From: Bradyrhizobium viridifuturi
Lineage (GTDB): Bacteria; Pseudomonadota; Alphaproteobacteria; Rhizobiales; Xanthobacteraceae
NCBI RefSeq assembly: GCF_001238275.1
Contig: NZ_LGTB01000053.1
Span: 1-60,502 of the forward strand
Length of the DNA stretch: 60,502 nucleotides
Direction: 5' to 3'
Each line of letters opens with the position of its first letter. The first letter of the stretch is position 1. Positions 27,064 to 35,329 of the stretch are shown here, piece after piece. The translations under genes and the position numbers were made by a program. Below the pieces are notes generated by a model. That model saw only the letters and a program-made list of their open reading frames with translations. It was not told the origin of the DNA and searched no databases.

Positions 27064-27232
27064 ACTGACGGCAGGTCTCCTGGCTCACGGGTCATCGCCT
27101 GTCGACGCCTTCCCGGGCCTGATGGCCCAGTGGCAAATTGACGAAAGGCTCGCCGTTTACAGTTGCGGGGACAGCTGCGGCATTGGGGTTACCCTCGCAC
27201 CGCATTCCCTTTTGATCCCCGAAGGGAACCGT
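27064..27232 (-). ncRNA. Cobalamin (B12) riboswitch
   Basis: Read on the minus strand, the element has the conserved parts in order. A GGTTCCC...GGGAA stem is followed by TGCGGTGCGAGGGTAA, then the core CTGTCCCCGCAACTGTAA, a CCACTGGGCC/GGCCCGGGAAGGC helix, and finally the B12 box AGCCAGGAGACCTGCC (plus-strand complement at 27067-27085). The order and spacing fit class I cobalamin riboswitches. It lies 118 bp upstream of the TonB receptor start in the right orientation, so it should shut down the receptor/PepSY operon when cobalamin is plentiful. Confidence 0.95.
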
Positions 27233-27344
27233 CGAGAAAAACGATAGGTGGCGGACGCAGAGCTGTCAATTCGATGCGATTGTCGCACACATGCTTTGCC
27301 GATGTACGTGGCCGCGACGTCACAAAGAGTGCGGGCTTACCTCA

Positions 27345-28271
27345 CTAAGTCTCGACGCAATGCTCCATGATCGCATCAATCTCGGCGCGCGAGAGCGCAC
27401 CCATCTCGGCGATGAATACGATTCGCGTACGCGGCACGCCGGGAGCCGGTACGCCGCCGGCAGCCAGCGTCGCGCGTCCGCCGGCGAGTTGAAATACCGT
27501 CAGCCGCCCGGGCTGCTCGACCGTCTCGAACAATCCCTTCGCCCGCGCCAGCTTCGGCGCCAGTTTACCGATCGCCAGTTGCAGGCGCGGCAGCCGCACC
27601 GGATGCTCCGAGGTCCAGCTCAGTGTCTCGAAGCGATCAGCCGCTGGCCGTCGCGGCGCGGTCTCGCGCGGCGCCGGCACATGATCGAGATCGGCCGGAA
27701 ACAGCAATTCCGTTGGCACCTCGCCATGCAAGGCATCGACAATCACCGCCGCCGGCCGCACCGTTCGCACGGCGGCGCGGATCGCGGCGCAGGCGGCTGC
27801 ATCGGCGAGATCCACCTTGCTCAGCGCCACCACATCCGCCGCCCGCAACTGCGAGCGCAGCAGCGCGTCATCCAGCATCGCCACCGGCTGCGTCGCGTCG
27901 ACGACGCAGAGCACCGTCTCCAGCGGCGCCTCCTTCCAGATCACCGGATCCATCAGGTTACGGACGATGTCCGCGGGATCGGCGATGCCGCTGGTCTCGA
28001 TCACGATGAACTCGGGACGCGGATCACGCCGCAACAAGGTTGCAAGCGTGCGCAGCAGATCGCCCTCCAGCGTGCAGCAGATGCAGCCGTTGCTCAGACT
28101 GACCACGCCATCACTGGCGCCGGCGATCAACTCCGCGTCGATGTTGATCGCACCGAAATCGTTGACCACGGCGGCGATGCGCTTGCCTTGCGCATGCGCC
28201 AGCAGATGGTTGACGACCGTGGTCTTGCCCGCCCCGAGGAAGCCCGCGACCAGCAGGATCGGGACCGGCAC
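27345..28271 (-). CDS. CobW/COG0523 family GTPase (metal chaperone)
   Basis: 308 residues from the GTG at 28271, one base after the stop of the upstream amidohydrolase gene; this places the P-loop (GFLGAGKTT) at the usual position near residue 8. The metal-binding CxCC motif is present in SNGCICCTLEGDL, the switch region is ETSGIADP, and the base-recognition motif is SKVDL. The C-terminal CobW domain ends in EMGALSRAEIDAIMEH. COG0523 GTPases deliver Zn, Co or other metals to client enzymes. Here the tight coupling to a metal-dependent amidohydrolase suggests that enzyme as the client, or a link to the B12-regulated receptor downstream. Both are inference. Confidence 0.87.
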   Translation of the reverse strand: MPVPILLVAGFLGAGKTTVVNHLLAHAQGKRIAAVVNDFGAINIDAELIAGASDGVVSLSNGCICCTLEGDLLRTLATLLRRDPRPEFIVIETSGIADPADIVRNLMDPVIWKEAPLETVLCVVDATQPVAMLDDALLRSQLRAADVVALSKVDLADAAACAAIRAAVRTVRPAAVIVDALHGEVPTELLFPADLDHVPAPRETAPRRPAADRFETLSWTSEHPVRLPRLQLAIGKLAPKLARAKGLFETVEQPGRLTVFQLAGGRATLAAGGVPAPGVPRTRIVFIAEMGALSRAEIDAIMEHCVET

Positions 28272-28272
28272 G

Positions 28273-29763
28273 TCAGCCCCCGATGACGGGCCGGCGCACC
28301 GGCCGGCCGGGCCGCGCCGCGACATCGAGCACGCCGTCATTGATCAGCGGCTGGCCGCTGACCACGAGGTGCCGCACGCCTTCCGCCGGACGGTTCATCG
28401 CCGAGAAGGTCGCGCGATCGCTCAGCGTCTCGTAGTCGAACACGACGACATCGGCATCGGCGCCCGCCTGCAATCTACCTTTGGCACGCATCGCCGGCGT
28501 GCTCGCCGACAGGATCTCGGCCGGGATCAGCGCGCATTTGCGGATACCCTCGAGCAGCGACACCTTCTTGCGCTCGCGCACCCACTCGCGGATGAAACGC
28601 GTGAAGCAGCCGGCCGAGCGCGGATGCGAAGTGGCGTCGTCCGGCAGCGGCCAGGCGTCGCCAGTGTAGGGCCGGCCATCCGACAGTGTCCACGGCATCG
28701 CGTCGGAGGCAATCGCACCGCCCGGATACAGCACCGCCATGTCGAGCAGATCGCGATGATGCGCGTTGTTCTCGATGTCGAGCACATGCCAGAGCACCAG
28801 CGTCGAGGGCTCCTCGGCCTGCGCCGCCAGCAGTTCCTCGCGGCTGCCGAAGCGGTGACCGTCGGTCACACGCTGCACCGAATCGTAGCCGAGGCCGTTG
28901 CGCTCCTCGAATTTGGGATCGCTGAAGAAGGTCGCCGCCAGCACCGTCGAGCCGGTGCCGTAGGGATAGGCCTCCACCGTGATCGGCAGGCCCTGCGCCT
29001 GCGCTTTCGCGATCAGCGCGACGCAGCGCTCGATATCGGTCTTGCTCGACGAGTTGAAGTGGCAGATGTGCATATGCGCGCCGGTGGCGCCAGCATAGCC
29101 GATCAGGCGGATATAGGCCTCGGCCGCGCTCTCGGGATCGATGCGCGACATGTAGGCGACGTGGGTGAAGGTCGGCACCGCGTGATCGGCGGCGAGCTGG
29201 CACACCGCGGTCAATTCCTGCACGCCGGCGCCGGGGGCATAGGCGTTGAGAATGCCGATGCCGATGCCGCCTTCATTCAGGCCGTTGGCGAGACGCTCGA
29301 GGATGCCGCCGACCTCGCTCTCGGTCGCCACGTTCTCGATCCAGCGGCGATCGCGCATCGCCGCGCCGAATGATTCCAGCGAGCTTTCCGAATTGGAGCC
29401 GGTCATCGCGCCGATGCGCGCAAACGCCCAGTTGGTCGCGGCGCCGTAGTTCAGCACCCGCCCCTTCTCGGCCTGACGCTTGTACCAGGATGCCACCGGC
29501 AGCACGCCGGCCTCGAGGTCGAGCGATGTCGTCACCCCGTCGAACGCCTGCATCCGATCAGCCGGAATGGTCTGGCCATGCGCGTGCAGGTCGATGAAGC
29601 CGGGTGCCACGACGAGCCCGGTCGCGTCGATCTGGCGCTCGGCGCCGCCAAGTCCGGTGCCGACAGCGGCGATCTTGCCGTCGACCACGGCGACATCGCC
29701 GACCGCGTCCATCCCGCTGGCCGGATCTACCACCCGGCCGCCGCTGATCACCAAACCACCCAT
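28273..29763 (-). CDS. D-aminoacylase / N-acyl-D-amino-acid deacylase family amidohydrolase
   Basis: 496 residues. The start at 29763 is preceded by GGGGAG and gives the family opening GGLVISGGRVVDPASG. Metal ligands of the amidohydrolase barrel are visible: HxH in FIDLHAHGQ, His in PTFTHVAYMSR, the H in HICHFNSSSKTD and the Asp in IASDAMPW. Length and motif order match N-acyl-D-amino-acid deacylases and the related dihydroorotase-like enzymes. It would hydrolyse N-acyl or peptide-like bonds in the cytoplasm (no signal peptide). It is the first gene of a two-gene unit with the CobW GTPase, whose start follows after one base. Confidence 0.85.
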   Translation of the reverse strand: MGGLVISGGRVVDPASGMDAVGDVAVVDGKIAAVGTGLGGAERQIDATGLVVAPGFIDLHAHGQTIPADRMQAFDGVTTSLDLEAGVLPVASWYKRQAEKGRVLNYGAATNWAFARIGAMTGSNSESSLESFGAAMRDRRWIENVATESEVGGILERLANGLNEGGIGIGILNAYAPGAGVQELTAVCQLAADHAVPTFTHVAYMSRIDPESAAEAYIRLIGYAGATGAHMHICHFNSSSKTDIERCVALIAKAQAQGLPITVEAYPYGTGSTVLAATFFSDPKFEERNGLGYDSVQRVTDGHRFGSREELLAAQAEEPSTLVLWHVLDIENNAHHRDLLDMAVLYPGGAIASDAMPWTLSDGRPYTGDAWPLPDDATSHPRSAGCFTRFIREWVRERKKVSLLEGIRKCALIPAEILSASTPAMRAKGRLQAGADADVVVFDYETLSDRATFSAMNRPAEGVRHLVVSGQPLINDGVLDVAARPGRPVRRPVIGG

Positions 29764-29915
29764 CTCACCACTCCCCGCATTCCGAAACCGACCGGTCTCT
29801 TTTCGCGCACAGAGAAGCGCATCGCACGCATCGCGGCAACCCGGCCAGGGTTGTGGCGACATGCTCTGGCGGAATATCCGCCGCGCCGTGATGGCGATTG
29901 CAGGGGAGCCCTTCC

Positions 29916-30307
29916 CTACGATCCGGTTGCACACCGCGACGGCAACCCTCGCCAGAGATCGTTGCCTGGCTTGATGCGGCTCGCCACCAGTTTTGGCGGC
30001 GTACGGTCCCTGGAGATCGCCGCCTCGAATGCACGCTTGAGCCTGACATTGTCGATCTGCGCCAGGAATCGCCGGATCACGGCGTCCTGATCCACGCTCC
30101 GGCCGGAGATCGCCGCGCACAACTCCGCGGTCGCCTGCGGAAGAAGTGGAAAGCGTCATCGGCGGCGCCGCCCAGCCGGTCGACCTCGCCGGCGACACCG
30201 AGCACGTGCATCCGATCGTCGTCGTCGAGCGTCACGGCGAAGCGCAGCACGGCAAGCTGCCAGGCACGGAGCAGCTTGCTCTCCGGTTCGCTCACCATCT
30301 CGCGCAT
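29916..30307 (-). pseudogene. Small hypothetical protein interrupted by one apparent missing base
   Basis: With one base added near 30135 the gene encodes about 130 residues. The first frame runs MREMVSEPESKLLRAWQLAVLRF-type sequence, then DDDDRMHVLGVAGEVDRLGG and DDAFHFFRR. The second frame continues ATAELCAAISGRSVDQDAVIRRFLAQIDNVRLKRAFEAAI. Both pieces look like one soluble helical protein with normal codon use for this genome. I do not recognise the family. It stands alone between the amidohydrolase and the ABC exporter. Confidence 0.5.
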
Positions 30308-30459
30308 TAGTCGAACACCCCGCGCGACTGACCTGCCTCGGCTGTCGGGGGAGGTCAGACGCGGCGCGACTATCCCCACGCGGGAATAGGTTTTCGAGGG
30401 GAGCGCGCGGGCGATCGCATAGGAATCGCATAGGTGGAGCGCTCGGAGTCCCGATCCGC

Positions 30460-32316
30460 TCAGATGCCCTCGAACTGCAGGCGCGCCAGCCGCGCATAGA
30501 GGCCGCCCGCCGCGACCAGTTCGGCATGGGTGCCCTGCTCGACGATCTTGCCCTGGTCCATGACCAGGATGCGGTCGCAGGACAGCACGGTCGCCAGCCG
30601 ATGCGCGATCACAAGCGTGGTGCGATGGCGCATCAATTCCTCCAGCGCGGTCTGCACCAGCGTCTCGCTCTCGGCGTCGAGCGCCGAGGTCGCCTCATCG
30701 AGCAGCAGCAGCGGCGCATCGCGCAGGATCGCGCGCGCGATCGCGATGCGCTGGCGCTGGCCGCCCGACAGCGTCACGCCGCGCTCGCCGAGCTGGGCGT
30801 CGAAGCCTTCCGGCAGGCGACGCAGGAATTCGGTGGCATGGGCGAGGTCAGCGGCGCGCTCGACTTCGGCGTCGGTGGCATGGGGCCGCCCGAACCGGAT
30901 GTTCTCGCGGGCTGAGGCGGCGAACACCACGGAATCCTGCGGCACCAGCGCGATCCGCGCCCGCACCTCGGCCGGATCGGCCTGCCGGATCGGCACGCCG
31001 TCGAGCGAGATGATGCCCGATTTCGGATCGTAGAAGCGCAGCAGCAGATGGAACAGCGTGCTCTTGCCGGCGCCGGAGGGACCGACGATCGCGACCTTCT
31101 CGCCTGATCGAACCGAGAGCGACACGGCGTCGACCGCCAGCGCGTTGGGCCGGGTCGGATAGGCGAAGCTGACATTGTCGAAGCCGACATCGCCGCGCGC
31201 CGGCTGCGGCAGCGCGCGCGGCGATGTGGGAGCCGCGATCTGCGGCCTGACGCGCAGGATCTCGAACAGCCGTTCGGCGGCGCCCGACGCGGCCGAGACC
31301 TCGCCCCAGACCTCGCTGAGCTGGCCGAGGCCACTGGCCGCGAACGCGGTATAGAGAATGAACTGGCCGAGCCGGCCGGGGCTGATGGTGCCGACCAGCA
31401 CGTCGTGCGAGCCGACCCAGAGAATCACGACGACGCTGGCGAACACGATGAAGATGACGATCAGCGTCAGCACCGCGCGCGCCTTGGTCGAGCTGCGCGC
31501 GGCCTCATAGGCCTGCTCGACCTCGCGGCTGAAGCGCGTCCTGGCGAGCCGCTCGCCGGTATAGGCCTGCACGGTGCGGATCGCGTTGACCAGCTCGGAC
31601 GCATAGGCGCTGGCATCGGCCAGCGTATCCTGGGCATTGCGCGACAGCCGCCGCACCCAGCGGCCGAACGCGACCAGCGGGATCACGATGATCGGAATCG
31701 CCAGCAGCACGAAGCCGGACAGACGCGGGCTCGTGATCACCATCATCGCAGCGGCGCCGAAGAACAGCATCAGGTTGCGCAGCGCGATCGAGACCGAGGC
31801 GCCGACTGCAGACTTGATCTGCGTGGTGTCGGCGGTGAGCCGCGACACCAGCTCACCTGAGCGGGCGGAATCGAAGAACGAGGGCGACAGCGAGATCAGA
31901 TGCGCGAACACGTCGCGCCGGAGATCGGCGACGATGCGCTCGCCGATCGTCATCACGAGGTAGTAGCGGGAAGCACTGGCGCAAGCGAGCACTGCGACGA
32001 CCGCGATCATCACGCTGAAATAGCTGTTGATCATCGCGATGCCTTCGGGTGTGAAGCCGAGGTCGATCATCCGCCGCACCGCGACCGGCACGACCAGCGT
32101 GGTGATCGCCGCAATCGTCAGCGAGATCAGCGCGAGGATCGCCCGCCCCTTGTAGCGCGCCACATAGGGTGCGAGCGCAAGCAACGGGCGCAGGCGGGCA
32201 CGGCTCTTCGCCGGCTCCACGATCTGGCTCTCGATGAAGGCTTCTTCATCGAGCAGCGCGTCGCGCGGAGGCTCGGGGGCGCCGCGAGGGGTCTCAAGCT
32301 GTTCGGCTACACTCAT
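30460..32316 (-). CDS. ABC transporter, fused permease and ATPase (MsbA/ABCB-type exporter)
   Basis: 618 residues from the ATG at 32316. The N-terminal half has six transmembrane helices (first ones near ALISLTIAAITTLVVPVAV and FSVMIAVVAVLACASA). The C-terminal nucleotide-binding domain has Walker A GPSGAGKST, Q-loop LVPQDSVVF, signature LSGGQRQRIAIARA, Walker B LLLLDEATSALD and H-loop AHRLATV. Such half-transporters work as homodimers and export lipids, drugs or peptides. It is divergent from rpmE. Substrate unknown. Confidence 0.9.
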   Translation of the reverse strand: MSVAEQLETPRGAPEPPRDALLDEEAFIESQIVEPAKSRARLRPLLALAPYVARYKGRAILALISLTIAAITTLVVPVAVRRMIDLGFTPEGIAMINSYFSVMIAVVAVLACASASRYYLVMTIGERIVADLRRDVFAHLISLSPSFFDSARSGELVSRLTADTTQIKSAVGASVSIALRNLMLFFGAAAMMVITSPRLSGFVLLAIPIIVIPLVAFGRWVRRLSRNAQDTLADASAYASELVNAIRTVQAYTGERLARTRFSREVEQAYEAARSSTKARAVLTLIVIFIVFASVVVILWVGSHDVLVGTISPGRLGQFILYTAFAASGLGQLSEVWGEVSAASGAAERLFEILRVRPQIAAPTSPRALPQPARGDVGFDNVSFAYPTRPNALAVDAVSLSVRSGEKVAIVGPSGAGKSTLFHLLLRFYDPKSGIISLDGVPIRQADPAEVRARIALVPQDSVVFAASARENIRFGRPHATDAEVERAADLAHATEFLRRLPEGFDAQLGERGVTLSGGQRQRIAIARAILRDAPLLLLDEATSALDAESETLVQTALEELMRHRTTLVIAHRLATVLSCDRILVMDQGKIVEQGTHAELVAAGGLYARLARLQFEGI

Positions 32317-32420
32317 TATTCTTAGACCGGTTCTATCGCCCCCCACATAGGCCCGCCGACCCCCGGCTGGCAAATCCGGTAAAGTCCCAATGCGGTGATG
32401 GGCTTAAGCCCTTTCTTGGC

Positions 32421-32449
32421 TTGTTTTGGGGGTCTCCATGGGTTATAGA
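32421..32449 (+). promoter_or_regulatory. Putative sigma-70-type promoter of rpmE
   Basis: TTGTTT (32421-32426) and TATAGA (32444-32449) are spaced by 17 bases and lie about 60 bp upstream of the rpmE start. Close match to a housekeeping promoter; not tested. Confidence 0.4.
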
Positions 32450-32510
32450 GCCGCCCAAATCCCGTACCTGAATGTCTTGAGATGGGCGCCGGCGCGCCGA
32501 AGGAACTGTC

Positions 32511-32738
32511 ATGAAAGCCGATATTCATCCGAATTATCATACGATTAAGGTCGTCATGACCGACGGCACCGAGTACCTGACCCGCTCGACCTGGGGCAAG
32601 GAAGGCGACACGCTGAACCTCGACATCGATCCCAAGTCGCACCCGGCCTGGACCGGCGGCACCCAGCAGCTGATGGACCGCGGCGGCCGCGTCTCGCGCT
32701 TCCAGAAGAAGTTTTCGGGCTTCCTCAAGAAGGACTAA
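32511..32738 (+). CDS. rpmE: 50S ribosomal protein bL31
   Basis: 75 residues, full length for the family. It begins MKADIHPNYHTIKVVMTDG and ends SGFLKKD; the stretch SHPAWTGGTQQL is diagnostic of bL31. No cysteine is present, so this is the zinc-free (C-minus) form. AAGGA precedes the ATG. A strong intrinsic terminator follows 31 bp after the stop, so the gene is probably a single unit. Confidence 0.97.
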   Translation: MKADIHPNYHTIKVVMTDGTEYLTRSTWGKEGDTLNLDIDPKSHPAWTGGTQQLMDRGGRVSRFQKKFSGFLKKD

Positions 32739-32768
32739 AGTCCGCTTCGGGATCCTCGCAATCGAACG

Positions 32769-32797
32769 CAAAACGCCTCCATCGCGGGGGCGTTTTT
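32769..32797 (+). terminator. Intrinsic terminator of rpmE
   Basis: aaaacgcctc and gggggcgttttt form a GC-rich stem with loop, followed by a run of T (ttttt, then gttttttg). Confidence 0.85.
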
Positions 32798-32877
32798 GTT
32801 TTTTGCGGGCTGCGCCGGACCGGCGGCCTCTCCATCCCGTCCTCCCGGCCTAGTGCGCAATTGCGCACGGGGGGCCG

Positions 32878-32978
32878 AGACCCATAACCACCGCGTTCGG
32901 TGATGAACGGGATTGCGGCCCAGCGCCGCGCAACAATTGGGATTCGGGGCAATGGGTCCTGGCTTTCGCCAGGACGAC
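32878..32978. repeat. Dispersed palindromic intergenic repeat, copy 1
   Basis: Begins gacccataaccaccgcg and ends caatgggtcctgg...gccaggacgac. The ends are near-complementary, so the transcript folds into a long hairpin. The same family recurs at 33011-33133, 38634-38770 and 47149-47270. Confidence 0.7.
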
Positions 32979-33010
32979 ACCGAATGTATGGCACGACCTG
33001 CATCCACAAC

Positions 33011-33133
33011 CGTCGTCCCTGCGAAAGCAGGGACCCATAACCACAGGGCAATGTTGTTACGGAGAGCCGTGGCCCCAGCGTCCCACAACGATCACCTTCG
33101 GCGGTTATGGGTCCCGGCCTTCGCCGTGACGAC
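33011..33133. repeat. Dispersed palindromic intergenic repeat, copy 2
   Basis: Begins cgtcgtccctgcgaaagc and ends tatgggtcccggccttcgcc..gacgac. The two termini are inverted copies of each other. With copy 1 it fills most of the 477-bp gap between rpmE and the next gene; I see no gene there. Confidence 0.7.
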
Positions 33134-33215
33134 AGTGAATGTGTGGCACGCTCGCGATGTCCAGAGACGCAGAGCTTGTGTTCAACCGGAACAGACTGCC
33201 TGCGGGAGGCCCAAC

Positions 33216-33764
33216 CTAGCGCGGATGTTTCGGTCGCTTGAGTTCGGCGACTTTGAACTTCCCTGCGGCCTGCAGGCTGCTGCAAAGCCACCAGGCCCTG
33301 TTGCGGTATTCGCCCAGGAACCATTTGGTCTCGACGCAATCCACGTAGGATTTGTAGGTCAGATTGTCGCGGCATGTTGTCGAGAACGGTCCATATGCTT
33401 GGCCGCCCGCCGACTCGCTGCACCCCACCCAGGGGTCCTTGCCGTGCGGCATGCTCGACTCGCAACCACCATTGCAATTGCTGGCGACCTTCTCCAGCGC
33501 GGCAATCCTGCCCAGCACGGAATCCGGCGACGGCGCGCGCGCTGACGACGATGACGTCTGAGCGGTTCTCGATCTCCGGTGCGACGCCCCTGTGGTCGCC
33601 GCCTGCGTCGGCCGATTTGGCCGCACCGCCGGCTTCGGTGCTTCGACCGTGATGGAAGGAAGCGGCTTGGCGGAATCGGTTTGTGATGCTGCCGGGCCGC
33701 ACAGCAACACGGTCGACAAGACGGAGGCAGCTGAAGGCGCGACAAAGCGTGACGACAATCTCAT
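33216..33764 (-). CDS. Secreted cysteine-containing protein of unknown function
   Basis: 182 residues. The start at 33764 is preceded by GGGAGGG and opens with a signal peptide (FVAPSAASVLSTVLLCGPAASQ). A Pro/Ser/Thr-rich linker (residues ~25-75) leads to a C-terminal domain with six cysteines: SNCNGGCESS, VGCSES, TTCRDN, YVDCVET and WWLCSS. The even number suggests disulfides in an extracytoplasmic domain. A short heptad-like piece (LGRIAALEKVA) comes before it. Family not recognised. Confidence 0.7.
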   Translation of the reverse strand: MRLSSRFVAPSAASVLSTVLLCGPAASQTDSAKPLPSITVEAPKPAVRPNRPTQAATTGASHRRSRTAQTSSSSARAPSPDSVLGRIAALEKVASNCNGGCESSMPHGKDPWVGCSESAGGQAYGPFSTTCRDNLTYKSYVDCVETKWFLGEYRNRAWWLCSSLQAAGKFKVAELKRPKHPR

Positions 33765-33973
33765 GACTTGCCCTCCCAAATGCGGGACGGAACAGCCGTC
33801 CCGAGAGGCGCACGGTACCATACATCCCGGATTGCGCTACCGAGGGTTGAGGATATTTCCGCCGGTTGCTAGCCGTTTCATGAATACACGCCGTGGATCT
33901 GCGGAAGCAGCTCGCAGCGCAGGTCGGCGAAGCGTCGATCGACCCCGTTGCCACTGATCGACAGCGCCTGCGC

Positions 33974-34591
33974 CTAGCGATCCCCGAACGCCAGCCGCGC
34001 ACCGAGCGCAACCAGGATGCTGCCGCCGATCCGCTGCATGATCCGCTGCGAGGTGCGCGAGCGCTGCAGCTTCGACATCACGGCGCTGGCAAAGAACACG
34101 CAGACGATATCGACCGCCGAGAAAGTCAGATTGACCGCTGTGCCGAGCAGGAACAGCTGGGCCCAGACCGGCAGGCTTGCCGACGCATCGACGAATTGCG
34201 GCAGGAACGCCAGGAAGAAGATCGCGGTCTTCGGATTGAGCACCTCGACGACGATGCTTTGCGCGAAGGCACGCTCCGCGGAGAGCGGCGCCAGTGTGGG
34301 ACGCTTGGTGTTGTCGCGATCGCGAAACAGCGACAGGCCGAGCCAGACCAGATAGGCCGCGCCGGCGAGCTTCATCGCCATGAATAGCGGCGGCACCGCG
34401 TGAAACAGCAGCGCGAGCCCCGCAGCCGCGGCGATGACATGGACATAGCCGCCGAGATGCAGGCCGAGCGAGGCCATCAGCCCCGCGCGCCGGCCGCCCG
34501 CGAGCGTGCGGGCAGCGGCGTACAGCACGGCGGGACCCGGGATCAGTGCGAAGGTCGCGGTCGTGATCGCGAAGGCAAGGTACAATTCCAT
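33974..34591 (-). CDS. LysE/RhtB family amino acid exporter
   Basis: 205 residues, the family's usual length, with six hydrophobic segments. The family motif is visible near the start (ITTATFALIPGPAVLYAAARTLAGG, key residues PGP) and the second conserved block is VEVLNPKTAIFFLAFLPQFV. Members export amino acids or small amides. The gene follows the PaiB-like gene by 13 bp on the same strand, and a MocR regulator is divergent from that pair, so the three may form one amino acid or amine response unit (inference). Confidence 0.9.
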   Translation of the reverse strand: MELYLAFAITTATFALIPGPAVLYAAARTLAGGRRAGLMASLGLHLGGYVHVIAAAAGLALLFHAVPPLFMAMKLAGAAYLVWLGLSLFRDRDNTKRPTLAPLSAERAFAQSIVVEVLNPKTAIFFLAFLPQFVDASASLPVWAQLFLLGTAVNLTFSAVDIVCVFFASAVMSKLQRSRTSQRIMQRIGGSILVALGARLAFGDR

Positions 34592-34604
34592 TGTGGCTTT
34601 CGTC

Positions 34605-35231
34605 TCAGTTCGCCGGAATCAACGCTGCGACCTCACGGTCATGAGGATTGTCGCTTTCGCCGAGCCCCGAGATGACGCCGGCGCGATCCTCGAGCTTGCG
34701 GTTCTGGCTCATCTTCTTCTTGGCGTCGATCCGGGTGATCGGCATCCGGAAGCCGACGATGCCGCGCAGCTGCGCCTTGATGAAATCATCGGGCGCATCG
34801 CTGACCTGCCAGACTTCCTTGCGCGAACTCTCGTGCAGCCTGGTCAACCGGGTGACGACATCGAGCAAGCGGTCGGCATCCTCGAAGAACTCGGCCGAAC
34901 CGTAGGCGTGCACGGCAACGTAATTCCAGGTCGGCACCACCTTGCCGTGCTCGGCCTTGGTCACATACCAGGACGGCGTCACATAGGCGTCGGGGCCCAT
35001 GAAGATCGCCATCGCCTCGCCAGTCGCGGGCAGCTTCCACTGCGGATTGGGCCGCGCGACGTGACCGTACAGCGTGCCGTACTCGCCCTCGTCCTCATTG
35101 AGGATCAGCGGCAGCGGCGTTCCGATCAAGCCGTCCGCGGTCGCGGTGACCAGCGTCGCGAGCCGTGAGGCCCGCATCGCGGCATGGATCGGGCCGAGCT
35201 CTTCCATCTTGAAATGCGGCGGCAGGTACAT
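34605..35231 (-). CDS. FMN-binding PaiB-family protein
   Basis: 208 residues. Conserved PaiB blocks are MYLPPHF, DGLIGTPLPLIL, LYGHVARPNPQWK, GPDAYVTPSWY and IVGFRMPITRIDAKKKMSQNR. The fold is the split-barrel flavin-binding type. PaiB was first described as a negative regulator of sporulation genes in Bacillus; in proteobacteria the role is open. It is the first gene of a pair with the LysE-type exporter and divergent from the MocR gene. Confidence 0.9.
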   Translation of the reverse strand: MYLPPHFKMEELGPIHAAMRASRLATLVTATADGLIGTPLPLILNEDEGEYGTLYGHVARPNPQWKLPATGEAMAIFMGPDAYVTPSWYVTKAEHGKVVPTWNYVAVHAYGSAEFFEDADRLLDVVTRLTRLHESSRKEVWQVSDAPDDFIKAQLRGIVGFRMPITRIDAKKKMSQNRKLEDRAGVISGLGESDNPHDREVAALIPAN

Positions 35232-35281
35232 CGCGAACCTCTTGGTCGACCTGATCTATTGCTGCTCGCACCATAGCGCAG

Positions 35282-35306
35282 AAGTGGCCTATGATAAGGG
35301 CCACTT
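35282..35306. promoter_or_regulatory. Perfect inverted repeat between paiB-like and mocR-like genes
   Basis: aagtggcc (35282-35289) and ggccactt (35299-35306) are perfect 8-base arms with a 9-base spacer. The site is 51 bp upstream of the PaiB-like start and 24 bp upstream of the MocR start, the classic place for an autoregulated divergent operator. Confidence 0.6.
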
Positions 35307-35329
35307 TCGATCATCTTGATTGGTCCACT

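Noticed and set aside
32878..33133. Insertion sequence or transposase remnant
   Set aside because: Inverted ends exist but there is no coding remnant, no visible target duplication, and the element is too short.
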